Of a stretch of 36,477 bases of DNA, positions 15,887-25,199 are shown one piece after another (position 1 is the stretch's first letter; each line of letters begins with the position of its first letter). The stretch covers positions 1-36,477 of the forward strand of contig JADJOY010000015.1 of the NCBI GenBank assembly GCA_016713535.1, read 5' to 3'. The stretch comes from Deltaproteobacteria bacterium. Lineage in GTDB: Bacteria; JADJOY01. The translations under genes were made by a program, and so were the position numbers. Under the pieces are notes generated by a model. It was not told the origin of the DNA. It ran no database searches and saw only the letters and a program-made list of their open reading frames with translations.

Positions 15887-18308
15887 GTGCGTGGGCGACG
15901 GTCACTGCGACGGCTCGGCGCTTGGCTGGCGATCGGTACCAGCGCGAGCGCCGGCGCCGCGCCCGCGGCTTTCGCCGAGCCGCTCGACCTGAGCCGCTTC
16001 GCGCGCGTCACCGCGACCGCCACCCGCGCCACCTCGTTCGGGCTGTGGCCGCGCGAGAGTGACGATGCGCCGGCGACGGTTCGGGACGGCGATCCCGGCA
16101 CCTCGTGGAAGGTGCCGGGAGAGGGCGCGACGCTGACGCTCGACTTCGCGCCGCTGGCCACGCGCGCGCCGCGGGTCGCGCGGCTGGTCGCGACGTGGAG
16201 CGTGGCACCGCGCGGCGACGTGGTGGTGCGCGGGCGGGATGGCTGCGGCGGCGCGCGGGTGGTGGAGGTGGCGTGGCCCGCGGCGAGCCGCGAGCTCGCG
16301 CTCGACCCACCGGTGGCGGCGAGCTGCTGGACACTCGCGGTGCCGGGGCGAGGGGAGCCCGCGCTGGCCGAGCTGGCCGTGTACGCGGCGCCGGCCGGCC
16401 CGGCTCCGACCGTGGCGAACCTGCGTGGCGACGTCGCGAGCGTCGCTCCGGGCAGCGTGCGGCTCCTCTGGGATCTCCCCGGCGTCGAGCCGCACCACGT
16501 CGACCTCCACTACCTCCGCGACCGCGCCGAGCCGCTCTCCGAGGCCAACCGGGTGGCGCGCTCGCGTACGGCGCGGGTCGCCGAGATCACGCTGCCGGCG
16601 CCCGGCTTCACCACCGTGGCCGCCGTGCCGGTGGCCGAGGACGGAACCCGCGGCGCGCCGGTCTTCGCCGAGCTGCCGGCGCGCGCGCCGGCGACGCTCG
16701 CCGCCGCGAGCGGCGTGGTGGAGGGCTTCTACGGCCGCCCGTGGTCGCACGACGAGCGCCGCGAGATGGTGGTGCGGCTCGGCACCTCGGCGCTCGGCTG
16801 CTACCTCTACGCGCCCAAGAGCGACCCGCTCCACCGCGCCGAGTGGCGCGTGCCGTACGACGAGGCGGCGCTGGCGCGCTTCGGGGAGCTCCACGAGCTC
16901 GGGCGGCGCGTCGGCGTGCGCTTCGCGATGGGCATCAGCCCGGGGATCGACATCGCCGCCCTCGACCCCGCGGATCGCGCCGCGCTGGTGGCCAAGCTCG
17001 CGCCGTTCGTGGCGCGCGGCTTCCGCGACTTCGGGCTGCTCCTCGACGACATCGAGGACGCCCTCGGCCGCCCGGTCGACGCGGCGCTCGGCGCCGAGCA
17101 CCGCGACCTCGCGAACGGCCTGCTCGCGGCGCTCACGTCGGCGGCGGGCGAGCCGGTGCGGCTGTGGGTGGTGCCGACGGTGTATTCGACCGAGCGCCAG
17201 CTCCGCTTCGCCGATGGCCCCGCTACCTCGACGCGCTGGGGTCGCTGGATCCCGCGACCCTGGTGATGTGGACCGGCACCGACACCACCAGCCGTGGGCT
17301 CGCCGCCGCCGACCTCGCCGACGTGACGGCGCGGCTCGCTCGCCCGGTGGTGATCTGGGACAACGAGCACGCCAACGACGGCGGCGACCTCTTCTTCGGC
17401 AAGATCTGGCTCGCGCCCTACTCGAACCGCGCCGCCGACCTGCCGGGCGCGGTGCGCGGCATCGTCGCGAACCCGATGATCCAGGGCGCCCTCGATCGCC
17501 TGGTGCTGCCCACCTACGGCGCCTTCCTGACGGAGCCGGCCGACCCGTACCTCGCGCGCCGCCGCGCCGTGGAGATGGAGAGCGCGGCGGGCAGCCTCTC
17601 GGACACGCTGCCCCGGCTCATGGACCTGTTCCTCGGCCACGGCGACCTCCACCCGGAAGGCGTCGAGGTGCCCGTCAACGCACCCATGGAGGCGGCGATC
17701 GAGCGCTTCCGCGCCGCGCTGCCGTTCGGCTCGCGCGCCGAGGTCGCGCGCGCCGGCGGCGAGCTGGCGCGCGTCGCCGCCGAGATGGCGACCACCCACG
17801 AGCGCCTCGCCGCATCCGATCTCGCGACCGACCTGGTGGACGACCTCTGGTATCCCACCGAGCGCCTCGTCCACGAGGGTCGCGCGCTCCTCGAGACCCT
17901 CGACTTCGCGCGCTCGCACCTCGCCGGCTGGGAGCCCGACGCGGTCTCGCTCGACGCCGCGAAGGCGCTCTACCGGCGGGCGCTGCGCGATCGCTTCCAG
18001 GCGAGCCCGCTCGTCGCCCAGTACCTGGCGTGGACGCTCGAGGATCGCCCGCCGCGGAGCCGGAACCTCGATCCGCCGCCGATCGCGCGCCCGCCGTCGC
18101 GTGCGCGGGTGGGCGAGCCGCTCGCGTGGCGCGCGACACCGCGCGACGCGCGCGTGGACGTGTACGGGATCCCGTTCTGGCTCGGCGCGGGGCCGGGTTC
18201 TCGGCTAGAAGGCTGGCCCTCGACTCCGGGCGCTACCGCGGGATCGTCGTGGTGAGCGACGATCGCGGCTGGAACTGGCGCGACGTCGAGATCCAGGTCG
18301 AGCGCTGA
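15887..18308 (+). CDS. GH84 beta-N-acetylglucosaminidase (two frameshifts)
   Basis: Exported O-GlcNAcase/hyaluronidase-type enzyme that uses substrate-assisted catalysis on terminal or internal GlcNAc. GTG at 15887 gives a signal peptide (LGAWLAIGTSASAGAAPAAF). A discoidin-like beta-sandwich (about 35-165) and an FN3-like piece precede the catalytic barrel, which opens with GVVEGFYGRPWSHDERR (about 275). The catalytic Asp pair is in LLLDDIEDALGR (about 386). The frame then loses a base near 17220; after it come YLDALGSLDPATLVMWTG and VVIWDNEHANDG, then a helical C-domain. A second base is lost near 18200, before YRGIVVVSDDRGWNWRDVEI. Restoring two bases gives 808 whole codons. It pairs with the lytic transglycosylase upstream. 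Confidence 0.85.
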
Positions 18309-18329
18309 GCGAGCGGGGGGGGGCCAAGC

Positions 18330-19367
18330 ATGCGTGTGCGAGAGGTGAACCGCGGCAAGTGCAAGACCTACCTCGTCTCGTGCGAGGACACGCGGCGCGC
18401 GCTCCTGATCGACCCGCTGCGGGATCGCCTCGATCGCTACCTCGCGCTCCTCGCCTACGAGGGGCTTCGCCTCGAGCTGATCGTCGACACCCACACCCAC
18501 GCCGACCACCGCACCGCCGGCCAGGACCTGCGCGAGCTGGTGGGGGCCAAGGTGGTGATGCACCGCAACGCGCCGTGTCCGCACGTCGACATCCACGTCG
18601 AGGACGACGACACCATCGCCGTGGGGAACCACGAGCTCAGGGTGCTGGCGACGCCGGGCCACACCCCCGACAGCCTGTGCCTCGAAGGCGGCGGCTACGT
18701 GTTCACCGGCGACACGCTCTTGATCCGTGGCACCGGTCGCGCCGACTTCCAGGGCGGCGACGCGGGGGCCCAGTGGGACGGGATCACCGCAAAGCTCTTC
18801 ACGCTGCCGGACCCGACCATCGTGCTGCCGGCGCACGACTATCGCGGCAACACCCGCTCCACGATCGGCGACGAGAAGCGTCTCAACCCGCGGCTCGCGG
18901 GGAAGAGCCGCGAGCAATACGTCGAGATCATGAAGAGCCTCGGGCTACCGCTGCCCGACAAGATCCAGGAAGTGCTGATGCCGAACCAGACCGCGCTCGA
19001 CGACGACGCGGTCAAGTTCCCGAGCCTCGCCGAGCTGAGCCAGGTCCGCCAGTTGAGCCCGGCGGAGGTCGAGGGTGCGCGACACGCCTCGCCGCCGCCG
19101 CTCCTCATCGACGTGCGCGAGCCCGCGGAGCGGAGCGATGATCTGGGGCACATCGCCGGTAGCGTGCTGGTGCCGCTCAGGGACCTGCCGTGGCGCGCGA
19201 GCGAGCTCGGCGCGCGCACCAGCGAGCACGTGATCGTGATCTGCCGCTCGGGAGTCCGCAGCACCACCGCCGCGGCGATCCTCACCGGGCTCGGCTTCGA
19301 GCAGGTGTCGAACCTGAAGGGCGGCATGGTGGCGTGGGTGGACGCAGGGCTTGCGGTCGAGCGCTGA
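18330..19367 (+). CDS. Persulfide dioxygenase-rhodanese fusion
   Basis: Sulfide detoxification enzyme, 345 residues, cytoplasmic. The N-terminal beta-lactamase-fold domain has the metal motif THTHADH (about 55-61), a PGHTPDS loop with the second His, FTGDTL with the bridging Asp, and the ETHE1-type signature IRGTGRADFQGGDA with LPAHDYRG. These mark glutathione persulfide dioxygenases (mononuclear iron) rather than glyoxalase II. The C-terminal rhodanese domain starts about 250 (LLIDVREPAE) and keeps the catalytic Cys in VICRSGVRSTTAA. Known family fusions oxidise GSSH to sulfite and transfer sulfane sulfur. ATG at 18330 lies 21 bp after the GH84 stop with a G-rich upstream. Intact frame. Confidence 0.92.
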   Translation: MRVREVNRGKCKTYLVSCEDTRRALLIDPLRDRLDRYLALLAYEGLRLELIVDTHTHADHRTAGQDLRELVGAKVVMHRNAPCPHVDIHVEDDDTIAVGNHELRVLATPGHTPDSLCLEGGGYVFTGDTLLIRGTGRADFQGGDAGAQWDGITAKLFTLPDPTIVLPAHDYRGNTRSTIGDEKRLNPRLAGKSREQYVEIMKSLGLPLPDKIQEVLMPNQTALDDDAVKFPSLAELSQVRQLSPAEVEGARHASPPPLLIDVREPAERSDDLGHIAGSVLVPLRDLPWRASELGARTSEHVIVICRSGVRSTTAAAILTGLGFEQVSNLKGGMVAWVDAGLAVER

Positions 19368-19387
19368 CGGCGCACGAGGAGGAGTGG

Positions 19388-20026
19388 ATGCATCTTCCGA
19401 CGCTCGATCTGGAGGGCACGCGGGCGCTCCTGCTCACGGGTGCGGCGGGCTGGGCCGCGCTCTTCGTCACCGCGGACACGTTGCGGCTGCCTCGCAAGCT
19501 GTTCGGGATCGCGAAGATCGTGACCACGCTGCTGATCGGCTGCGTGCTGCTGGTGCCGAGCACCGCCGAGCCGGGGCGCCTGGCCGCGATCGCGCTCGGC
19601 ATCGTGCTCGGCACGATCGGGGACGCGTTCCTGCTCGAGCCGAAGCGCTTCTTCGTCGCTGGGCTCGCGTCCTTCCTGGTCGGGCACGTCGCCTACATCG
19701 TGGGCTTCTGGTCGCCACGCTGGTCGCTGCTGCCGCTCGTCCTCGTGCTCGGTGGCGGCGGCGCGCTGGTGGCGGCGCTGCGCGCCAAGCTCGGCTCGAT
19801 GGTCGCGCCGGTCGCGGTCTACATGCTGGTGATCTCGGTGATGGCGTGGAAGGCGTGGAACTGGAGCCTGTTCGCCGGTGTCGGCGCCACCTTCTTCGTG
19901 GTCTCCGACGCGCTCATCGCCATCGACAAGTTCGCGGCGCCGGTGCCCGCGCGCAGCTTCCTCATCAACAGCACCTACTGGATCGCCCAGGCGCTGATCG
20001 TCCTCGCCGCCAGCGGCGTGGGGTGA
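19388..20026 (+). CDS. YhhN-family membrane protein (lysoplasmalogenase-like)
   Basis: Polytopic inner-membrane protein, 212 residues, about seven or eight hydrophobic spans. Family residues seen are RLPRKLFGIAKIVTTLLIG at the start, LGTIGDAFLLEPKRFFVAGL (acidic Gly-Asp-Ala pair), FLVGHVAYIVGF, and FFVVSDALIAIDKF near the C-terminus. These are the conserved Asp/His positions of the YhhN/TMEM86 group, some members of which hydrolyse lysoplasmalogens; the reaction here is inference. ATG at 19388 follows GAGGAGGAG closely, 20 bp after the rhodanese gene, so it is probably co-transcribed. Confidence 0.85.
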   Translation: MHLPTLDLEGTRALLLTGAAGWAALFVTADTLRLPRKLFGIAKIVTTLLIGCVLLVPSTAEPGRLAAIALGIVLGTIGDAFLLEPKRFFVAGLASFLVGHVAYIVGFWSPRWSLLPLVLVLGGGGALVAALRAKLGSMVAPVAVYMLVISVMAWKAWNWSLFAGVGATFFVVSDALIAIDKFAAPVPARSFLINSTYWIAQALIVLAASGVG

Positions 20027-20105
20027 CCTGCGGTGCCGCGGTGCCCCGGCAGCACCGCGGGCGGGGATGGACCCCGCCCCTACGGACGGTTCCGAGCGGC
20101 TGGAG

Positions 20106-20125
20106 GGCCGCGCTCCGTCGCGGCC
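20106..20125. repeat. CTCCGT-loop hairpin, copy 2
   Basis: A perfect 7-bp stem, GGCCGCG/CGCGGCC, closes the loop CTCCGT, the same loop and CTGGAG flank as at 5594-5613. Two stem base pairs differ, each with its compensating partner. Confidence 0.75.
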
Positions 20126-20307
20126 GCGGCGTGGAACCGAGTGGCGCGATCGTGTCCGTCTCGCGCGGGATCGCCGGGACTGCGTCCGTGGGTCCCGCGC
20201 GCCGTGCGTGAAATCGGGCGAGCTGGCGCTCGCCCCTACACACCCACGGGATGACCGGGATCGATCGCGGTCCAACCCCGCGCGACACGCGATCCGTTCG
20301 TAGGGGC

Positions 20308-20320
20308 GGGGCCTGTCCCC
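20308..20320. repeat. Left 13-bp target duplication of the IS4-type element
   Basis: GGGGCCTGTCCCC sits directly before the left inverted repeat and is repeated exactly at 23400-23412 after the right one. IS4-family elements commonly create 9-13 bp duplications. Confidence 0.85.
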
Positions 20321-21006
20321 ATTCGCGTTAACTTAGTGGTTGAGCGCTGGCGGGGGGTGTGCTTTATCGTCCGCGCATGACGATCATCGGCAAGCGTGAC
20401 GAGTGGGACCTCATCGAGCGCCTTCTTCCCGTCGGCTGGCAGGAGCAGGCCCGCCTCCGTGGTGCCTTTCAGCGCGCCCGCCGCGCCCAGACCCCCGGCG
20501 ATCTGCTGCGCCTGTTGCTGTTTCACGCGGTCAACGATGGAGGGCTCCGCTCGACGGTGACGCAGGCCGCGGCGGCCGGCCTGGCGCGGATGTCGCAGGT
20601 CGGACTGCTCAAGCGAATGCGGTCCTCGGTCGCCTGGCTGACGTGGATTGCCGCGGAGTTGTGCCGCGAGTTCCGGGATGGCGCCGAGCTTCCACTCGCG
20701 TTTCGGCCTCGCATCGTCGATAGCACCACGGTTCAAGCGCCCGGCGCCCGCAGCACCGATTGGCGACTGCACTATGCGCTGGACCTGCAAACGCTCGACT
20801 GCGACTGGCACGAGCTGACCGATTGCCATGGCGCCGAGTTGCTCGAGCGCGTCCCGATCAAGCCGGGCGACGTGCTGCTGGGCGATCGAGGCTACGCGCG
20901 AGCGGTGGGGATTGCGGCGGTCGTGAAGGCGGGCGGGCACGTCATCGTGCGACTGCCCTGGAACCACGGTCGGACCATCGATCGCGACGGGCGCGCTTTC
21001 CAGGTG

Positions 21007-21010
21007 CTAG
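21007..21010. repeat. Left CTAG target duplication of IS1380-type element
   Basis: CTAG directly before the left terminal repeat; repeated at 22699-22702. Four-base duplications are usual for IS1380-family elements. Confidence 0.85.
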
Positions 21011-22698
21011 CCCGGAAAATTCACGAAGCATGAAGGCAAAGTGCCACCGGCTCTTTCGAGAGTGCTATGAATCGCGGTGTCTAGGCGCGGTTCACAACAC
21101 CCTACGGAAACAGCACGATGGCGACAGACTGTATACCGCAGTTGGCGTTCACATTTCAGGGGTTTCGGCAGCCGGTCGTCGCGCGCTTCGATACCCCGCA
21201 CGGCAGCTCCGACGGCGGGGCCGTGCTGCTCAAGGCGATCGACGAGCAGCTCGGCCTCTCGGCCCGACTTGCCGCCTGCCTCGTCGATCGGCGCCAGCCG
21301 GGCAAGATCCAGCACACGATCGAGGAGCTGGTGCGCCAGCGGCTCTTCTCGCTGGCGTGCGGCTACCCCGACGCCAACGACAGCGCTCGGCTCGCGCACG
21401 ATCCCGTTCACAAGCTCTTGCTCGATCGCGATCCGCTGGACGGCGATGCGCTCGCCACCCAGCCCACGCTCTCGCGGTTCGAGAACGCCGTCGACACCAA
21501 GAGCCTCTTTCGCATGGCCGAAGCCATCGCGGACGTTGTGATCGAGGCTCAGCGCGAGCGCCGGCGGGGACGCGCTCGCCGCATCACGATCGACCTCGAT
21601 CCCACCGAGGATGCGACCCACGGCCAGCAGGAGCTCGCCTTCTTCAACGGCCATTACGACACCTGGTGCTACCTGCCGCTCACCGGCACGATCGTGTTCG
21701 ACGACGAGCCGGACCACTTTCCGGTGTGCGCGGTGCTGCGGCCGGGCAACGCCCCGGCGACGCGCGGCGCGATCGGTGTGATGAAGCGGTTGATCGCGCG
21801 ACTCCGCGAGGCGTTCCCACACGCGACGCTTCGAGTCCGTCTGGACGGCGGGTTCTCCAGTCCGGAGGTGTTCGCGTTCCTGGAGAGCGCCGGTGTCGAA
21901 TACCTCGTGGCCATGGCCAAAAACAGCGTGCTCACGAAGCGCGCGGAGCGGCTGATGCGCAAGGTGCGCGCCCGCTCCGCGACGACCGGCCAAACCGAGC
22001 ATCGCTTCGGTGCAACCCGCTACCGAGCGCAGACGTGGCCGAGAACGCGGCGCGTGATCGTGAAAGGCCGAGGTCGTGCGCCTCGGGACGGCCGAGCCGC
22101 GCGACAACCCGCGCTTCGTCGTCACCAACCTGTCGCTCCCGCCGGAGGCGGTCTACGAGATCTATCGCGGTCGCGGGGACTGCGAAAACCGAATCAAGGA
22201 GCTCAAGAACGGACTGGCGCTCGATCGGACGAGCTGCACGCGGTTCTGGGCCAACCAGTTTCGAGTGCTGCTCTCGCTCTCGGCCTACGTCCTCTACGTG
22301 GACCTTCGAGATCGAGCCCGCCACACCGGATGCGCGCGTGCTCAGGTGTCGACGTTGCGCGAGCGCCTGGTGAAGCTCGGCGCGTGGGTCGATCGATCGG
22401 TGCGACGGATCGTGCTGCATCTGCCCGCGAGCTACCCGTGGTCGAGCGACTGGCGCGCGATCGCCGGGTCTGTGGGCGCCCTCGTCACGTAGCCCCGCCG
22501 CCAGAGCCTCCGCGAGCTCGTCGCATCGAGGGGAGAGGTGTGTCGAGATCACAGCGTTTTGTCGCCGGCGTCGCGAACAGAAGCCCTCGACACGCCGGAC
22601 ACCGCCTCGAAAACCGTCGCAAAGCAACTCCGACTCGTTTTTCATCCGCTTTCAGACAGAACGTGCGCGATGCGCGGCACCTTCATGAATAGTGCGGG
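21011..22698 (+). mobile_element. IS1380-family insertion sequence nested in the IS4-type element
   Basis: A 1688-bp element. The left end CCCGGAAAATTCACGAAG and the complement of the right end CCCGCACTATTCATGAAG match at most positions, so the terminal repeats are imperfect. Flanked by CTAG on both sides. It carries one transposase (21118-22492); the 200 bases after it are noncoding and hold the right terminal repeat. Confidence 0.9.
21118..22492 (+). CDS. IS1380-family transposase (one frameshift)
   Basis: DDE transposase of the IS1380/IS4-5 superfamily, about 457 residues if repaired. N-terminus: QLAFTFQGFRQPVVARFDTP, then SSDGGAVLLKAIDEQLGL, LACGYPDANDSARLAHDP and QPTLSRFENA. First catalytic Asp in RITIDLDPTEDATHGQQ, with FFNGHYDTWCYLPL; second in RVRLDGGFSSPEVFAFLE; Glu in the block YEIYRGRGDCENRIKELKNGL. 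At 22063-22065 AAA should be AA: with one A removed the protein reads VIVKAEVVRLGTAEP and the total becomes 458 whole codons. A run of three A is too short for a programmed slip, so this is either decay or an assembly error. Confidence 0.9.
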
Positions 22699-22702
22699 CT
22701 AG
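22699..22702. repeat. Right CTAG target duplication of IS1380-type element
   Basis: Second copy of CTAG, directly after the right terminal repeat; it restores the IS4-type transposase frame (codons CTA GCG) when one copy and the element are removed. Confidence 0.85.
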
Positions 22703-23399
22703 CGCGCAGCCGTCGCGTTCGCGTCGGCCAGGTTCGCGAGTGGGAGGTGCGCCGCATTCAGGGGCGGGGCCGAGCGCAGTGCCGCGTCGAGGGCCGCATC
22801 ATCGCGGTGCGCTTGCCCGCTCCGCTCGCGCATCAGTCCGAGCGACGCGCGGCCCGGCGAGCGGCGCGCCAGCAACGCGCGACGGATCCGCGCACGCTCG
22901 AGGCGGCGCACTTCGTCTTTCTCTTCACCACGCTCTCCAGGGCGGAGCTGAGCGCACGCAACGTGCTCGAGCTGTATCGGTATCGATGGCAGGTCGAGCT
23001 GGCGTTCAAAAGGCACAAGCAGATCTTGAAGCTCGGCCAGCTACCCCACCGCGACCCGGAGGCGGCCCAATCCTGGATTTTGTCCAAGCTGATCGTCGCG
23101 CTCCTGCTCGAAAAGCTGTACCGCAGCAGCGCTATTTCCCCCTGGGGATACCTCGTCGAGCCCACCATCGCCGCCAGCCCGTCGAAAGCGGCCTGATCGA
23201 CGCCCGAACCGATGGCGATGGACGCGCATTGCGGTCTTCGCCCTCCGTACGACGCTGTGCCCGCTGCCGAGTCTCGGCGAGCTGCTGGCGGGGACGCTCC
23301 GCGACCGGACCGGAATCACCGATACGCCGCGCCGCAGACCGATGCAGTTGGCCGCGCTTGACCGAGTGCTACGCCGATGGATCGTAAGTTAACGCGAAT

Positions 23400-23412
23400 G
23401 GGGCCTGTCCCC
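23400..23412. repeat. Right 13-bp target duplication of the IS4-type element
   Basis: GGGGCCTGTCCCC, identical to 20308-20320; it is followed by GCCCG, which completes the interrupted GC-rich repeat. Confidence 0.85.
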
Positions 23413-23419
23413 GCCCGTC

Positions 23420-24403
23420 TCACCTCACCGCGTCGAGCGGCACCCGCGGGGTCGGGATCTGGCCGCCGAGGGTGAGCGCGCGCATCCACGCGAACGGCGG
23501 GCCAGGGGTGCGCTCGCCGCCCACGAACACCCGCGTCGCCAGCGCTTCCATCCGCTCCACCATGGCGTCGACGAAGACCGCGCCGGCCGCGGCGCTCGCG
23601 AGGTGGGGCCGGCTCGTGTAGCCGGGGAACGGCCGCAGGTTCATCCACGCGAGCCCTTCCGCCATCACGCGCAGCTCGCCGGCGAGCTTGCGCTGGCCTG
23701 CGGCGGCGAAGAGCCGCGAGAGTGTCAGGAGCGCGCGGGGAGGGTGCGTGGGCGGGCAGGGCGGCACCCGCACGTGGTCGGGCGCGACGTGCTCGCCGGC
23801 GACCTCGAGCGCCACCGAGGTCTCGAAGAAGCCGCCGTGCATGTCGGCGGCGAGGGCGCGCTTCATCACTTCGCGCTCCGCCACGTCCGGGATCCCGTCG
23901 AACGCGGCATCGAACCCACCGACCTCGTCGAGGACCATCGCGTCGAGGAGCAGCACGAGCGGCGCGATCACCCGCACGCCGCGGTCCTCGAGCCAGCGCA
24001 CGCCCGCGTGGAGCGCGTGGTTGTGCATCGGGCTGCCGTGGAACGTCATCAGGATCACGCGCGTGGCGCCGAGCTCGGCGATGGCGTGGCACGCCTCGAG
24101 CACCGCGCTCCGGACGTGGCCGTACGGCACGTGCTGGGTGCCGGGGCCGCACACCGGGTCGACGCCCGCCTCGACGTCACCGGCGAGGACCAGCGGCCCG
24201 CCGAGCCCCGCTCGCTCGAGGCGCTCGGCGAGGCGCCGCGCGAGGCCGAGGCTCACGACGCGGTCGTTGTGAAGCGAGAGGTGCGGTCCGTGATACTCGA
24301 CCGGGTTCACGCACAACGTCACCGGCACACCGCTCGAGGCGAGGGCGCGCGCCTGGCGGTGGGGCAGCGAGAGGAGCCGGACCGTCTCGCCCGCGGAGCT
24401 CAT
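23420..24403 (-). CDS. Creatininase-family amidohydrolase
   Basis: Metal-dependent hydrolase of the creatininase/MftE-like fold, 327 residues, cytoplasmic. Metal-ligand pattern: Glu and His in CVNPVEYHGPHLSLHNDR (with the Asp of HNDR), a His in LMTFHGSPMHNHAL, and the Glu in ADMHGGFFETSVAL. GTQHVPYGH lies in the substrate loop. The GG..ETS block identifies the family; substrate (a cyclic amide, or a peptide in the MftE branch) is not readable. No mycofactocin genes are near. ATG at 24403 overlaps the upstream gene's stop (ATGA). Downstream lies the IS4-type element, whose insertion about 20 bp past the stop left the gene whole. Confidence 0.88.
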   Translation of the reverse strand: MSSAGETVRLLSLPHRQARALASSGVPVTLCVNPVEYHGPHLSLHNDRVVSLGLARRLAERLERAGLGGPLVLAGDVEAGVDPVCGPGTQHVPYGHVRSAVLEACHAIAELGATRVILMTFHGSPMHNHALHAGVRWLEDRGVRVIAPLVLLLDAMVLDEVGGFDAAFDGIPDVAEREVMKRALAADMHGGFFETSVALEVAGEHVAPDHVRVPPCPPTHPPRALLTLSRLFAAAGQRKLAGELRVMAEGLAWMNLRPFPGYTSRPHLASAAAGAVFVDAMVERMEALATRVFVGGERTPGPPFAWMRALTLGGQIPTPRVPLDAVR

Positions 24404-25122
24404 CGCGCCGCGCCCGCGGCGAGGTGGAGCTCGCTTCGCAGCGGCGCGAGCTTCGCGTCCACGGCGCGGCGCACGTCGTCCAAGAGCTCGCCCGAGCCGG
24501 GCACGAGGTCACGGTAGAGCCGCCGAGCCTCCACGGCGAGCCCGTCGAGCCGCTCGTCGGCGACGATCGCGTGGTCGGCGCGCCGGAGCGCTCGCGAGAG
24601 CCTCCACACCAGCCGCTCGAAGTCGAGGTAGTCGGCGAGGAAGCGAAGCTCGACGAAGCGCTCGAGCATCGTCGCCAGCTCGTTTCGCATCGCGTCCTCG
24701 GCGCTCGCGAGCTCGGCCGCGCGGGCGCGAGTTCCGGCTTCGAAGCGGCCGTAGTAGCGATCGACCAGCGCGCCGTCGCCCTCGATCAGCCAGCGATCGA
24801 GGAGCATCTCGACCAGCACGTGCGCGACCAGGGCGCCCCACTTCGGCTGCGCCAGGTAGGGCTCGATCCGGTCCGCGGTCACGTTCACGCGCTCGAGGAA
24901 GCTCGGGTGGCGGTGGAAGGCCGCGTCCGCCTGCATGTGGTGGGCGATCCCGTGGGCGAGCGAGTGGCCGTCGGGGTCGTCGCCGGCTCGCAGCCGGTCG
25001 AGGACCAGCTTGGGCAGCGGCCGCGCCGACATGTGTGGCCACAGGTCCGGCAGCGCCGCGCCCACGTAGGTGAGCGAAGGCGTCCCGCGGCCCAGCACGA
25101 CGGCGTGCGAGAGGAAGTTCAT
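24400..25122 (-). CDS. ACP phosphodiesterase-like protein
   Basis: 240-residue cytoplasmic all-helical protein. The N-terminus MNFLSHAVVLGRG and following PSLTYVGAALPDLW resemble AcpH-type acyl-carrier-protein phosphodiesterases, which start with MNFLAH and belong to the HD-like group. Several His/Asp suitable for metal binding follow: HSLAHGIAHHMQADAAFHRHP. The C-terminal half is helical with LVAHVLVEMLLDRWL. I chose ATG at 25122 because the homologous motif starts there; GTG at 25140 is possible. The stop overlaps the creatininase start. Whether it removes phosphopantetheine or is a distant relative cannot be decided here. Confidence 0.65.
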   Translation of the reverse strand: MNFLSHAVVLGRGTPSLTYVGAALPDLWPHMSARPLPKLVLDRLRAGDDPDGHSLAHGIAHHMQADAAFHRHPSFLERVNVTADRIEPYLAQPKWGALVAHVLVEMLLDRWLIEGDGALVDRYYGRFEAGTRARAAELASAEDAMRNELATMLERFVELRFLADYLDFERLVWRLSRALRRADHAIVADERLDGLAVEARRLYRDLVPGSGELLDDVRRAVDAKLAPLRSELHLAAGAAR

Positions 25123-25199
25123 CCCGACTTCGTACAACACCGGGGACCGAGTCGCCAGCGCGCGCTACGCTGCGCGCCCCGACCCCGGAGAGAGAGACG

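Larger units (their letters stand above)
20027..20320. other. Intergenic palindromic repeat region and IS target
   Basis: No gene is seen here. It contains GGGCGGGGATGGACCCCGCC near 20060, the CTCCGT-loop hairpin at 20106-20125 bracketed by GGTTCC/GGAACC (20089-20138), and TAGGGGCGGGGCCTGTCCCC at 20301-20320, which is the left part of a dispersed GC-rich repeat interrupted by the IS4-type element. Confidence 0.65.
20377..23196 (+). pseudogene. IS4-family DDE transposase, interrupted at 21010
   Basis: DDE transposase whose reading frame resumes exactly when the IS1380-type insertion is removed. The 5' part has IIGKRDEWDLIERLLP, PRIVDSTTVQAPG (first Asp) and LLGDRGYARAVGIAAVV (second Asp). The 3' part has LELYRYRWQVELAFKRHKQI (Y-(2)-R-(3)-E-(6)-K motif with the catalytic Glu) and SWILSKLIVALLLEKL. 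The joined product is 375 codons from ATG 20377; GTG at 20359 is an alternative. Apart from the insertion no lesion is seen. A truncated N-terminal peptide of about 220 residues running a few codons into the nested element could still be made. Confidence 0.9.
20321..23399 (+). mobile_element. IS4-family insertion sequence, split by an IS1380-type element
   Basis: The 15-bp perfect terminal inverted repeats ATTCGCGTTAACTTA (20321-20335) and its complement (23385-23399) bound the element. Removing the nested element (21011-22698 plus one CTAG copy) leaves 1387 bp, a normal IS4-family size, with one transposase gene. The 13-bp duplication and perfect repeats suggest a recent insertion into the GC-rich intergenic repeat. 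Confidence 0.9.

Noticed and set aside
22060-22080. Programmed frameshift in the IS1380-type transposase
   Set aside because: Only a three-A run is present, IS1380 transposases are normally a single frame, and similar single-base errors occur throughout the window.
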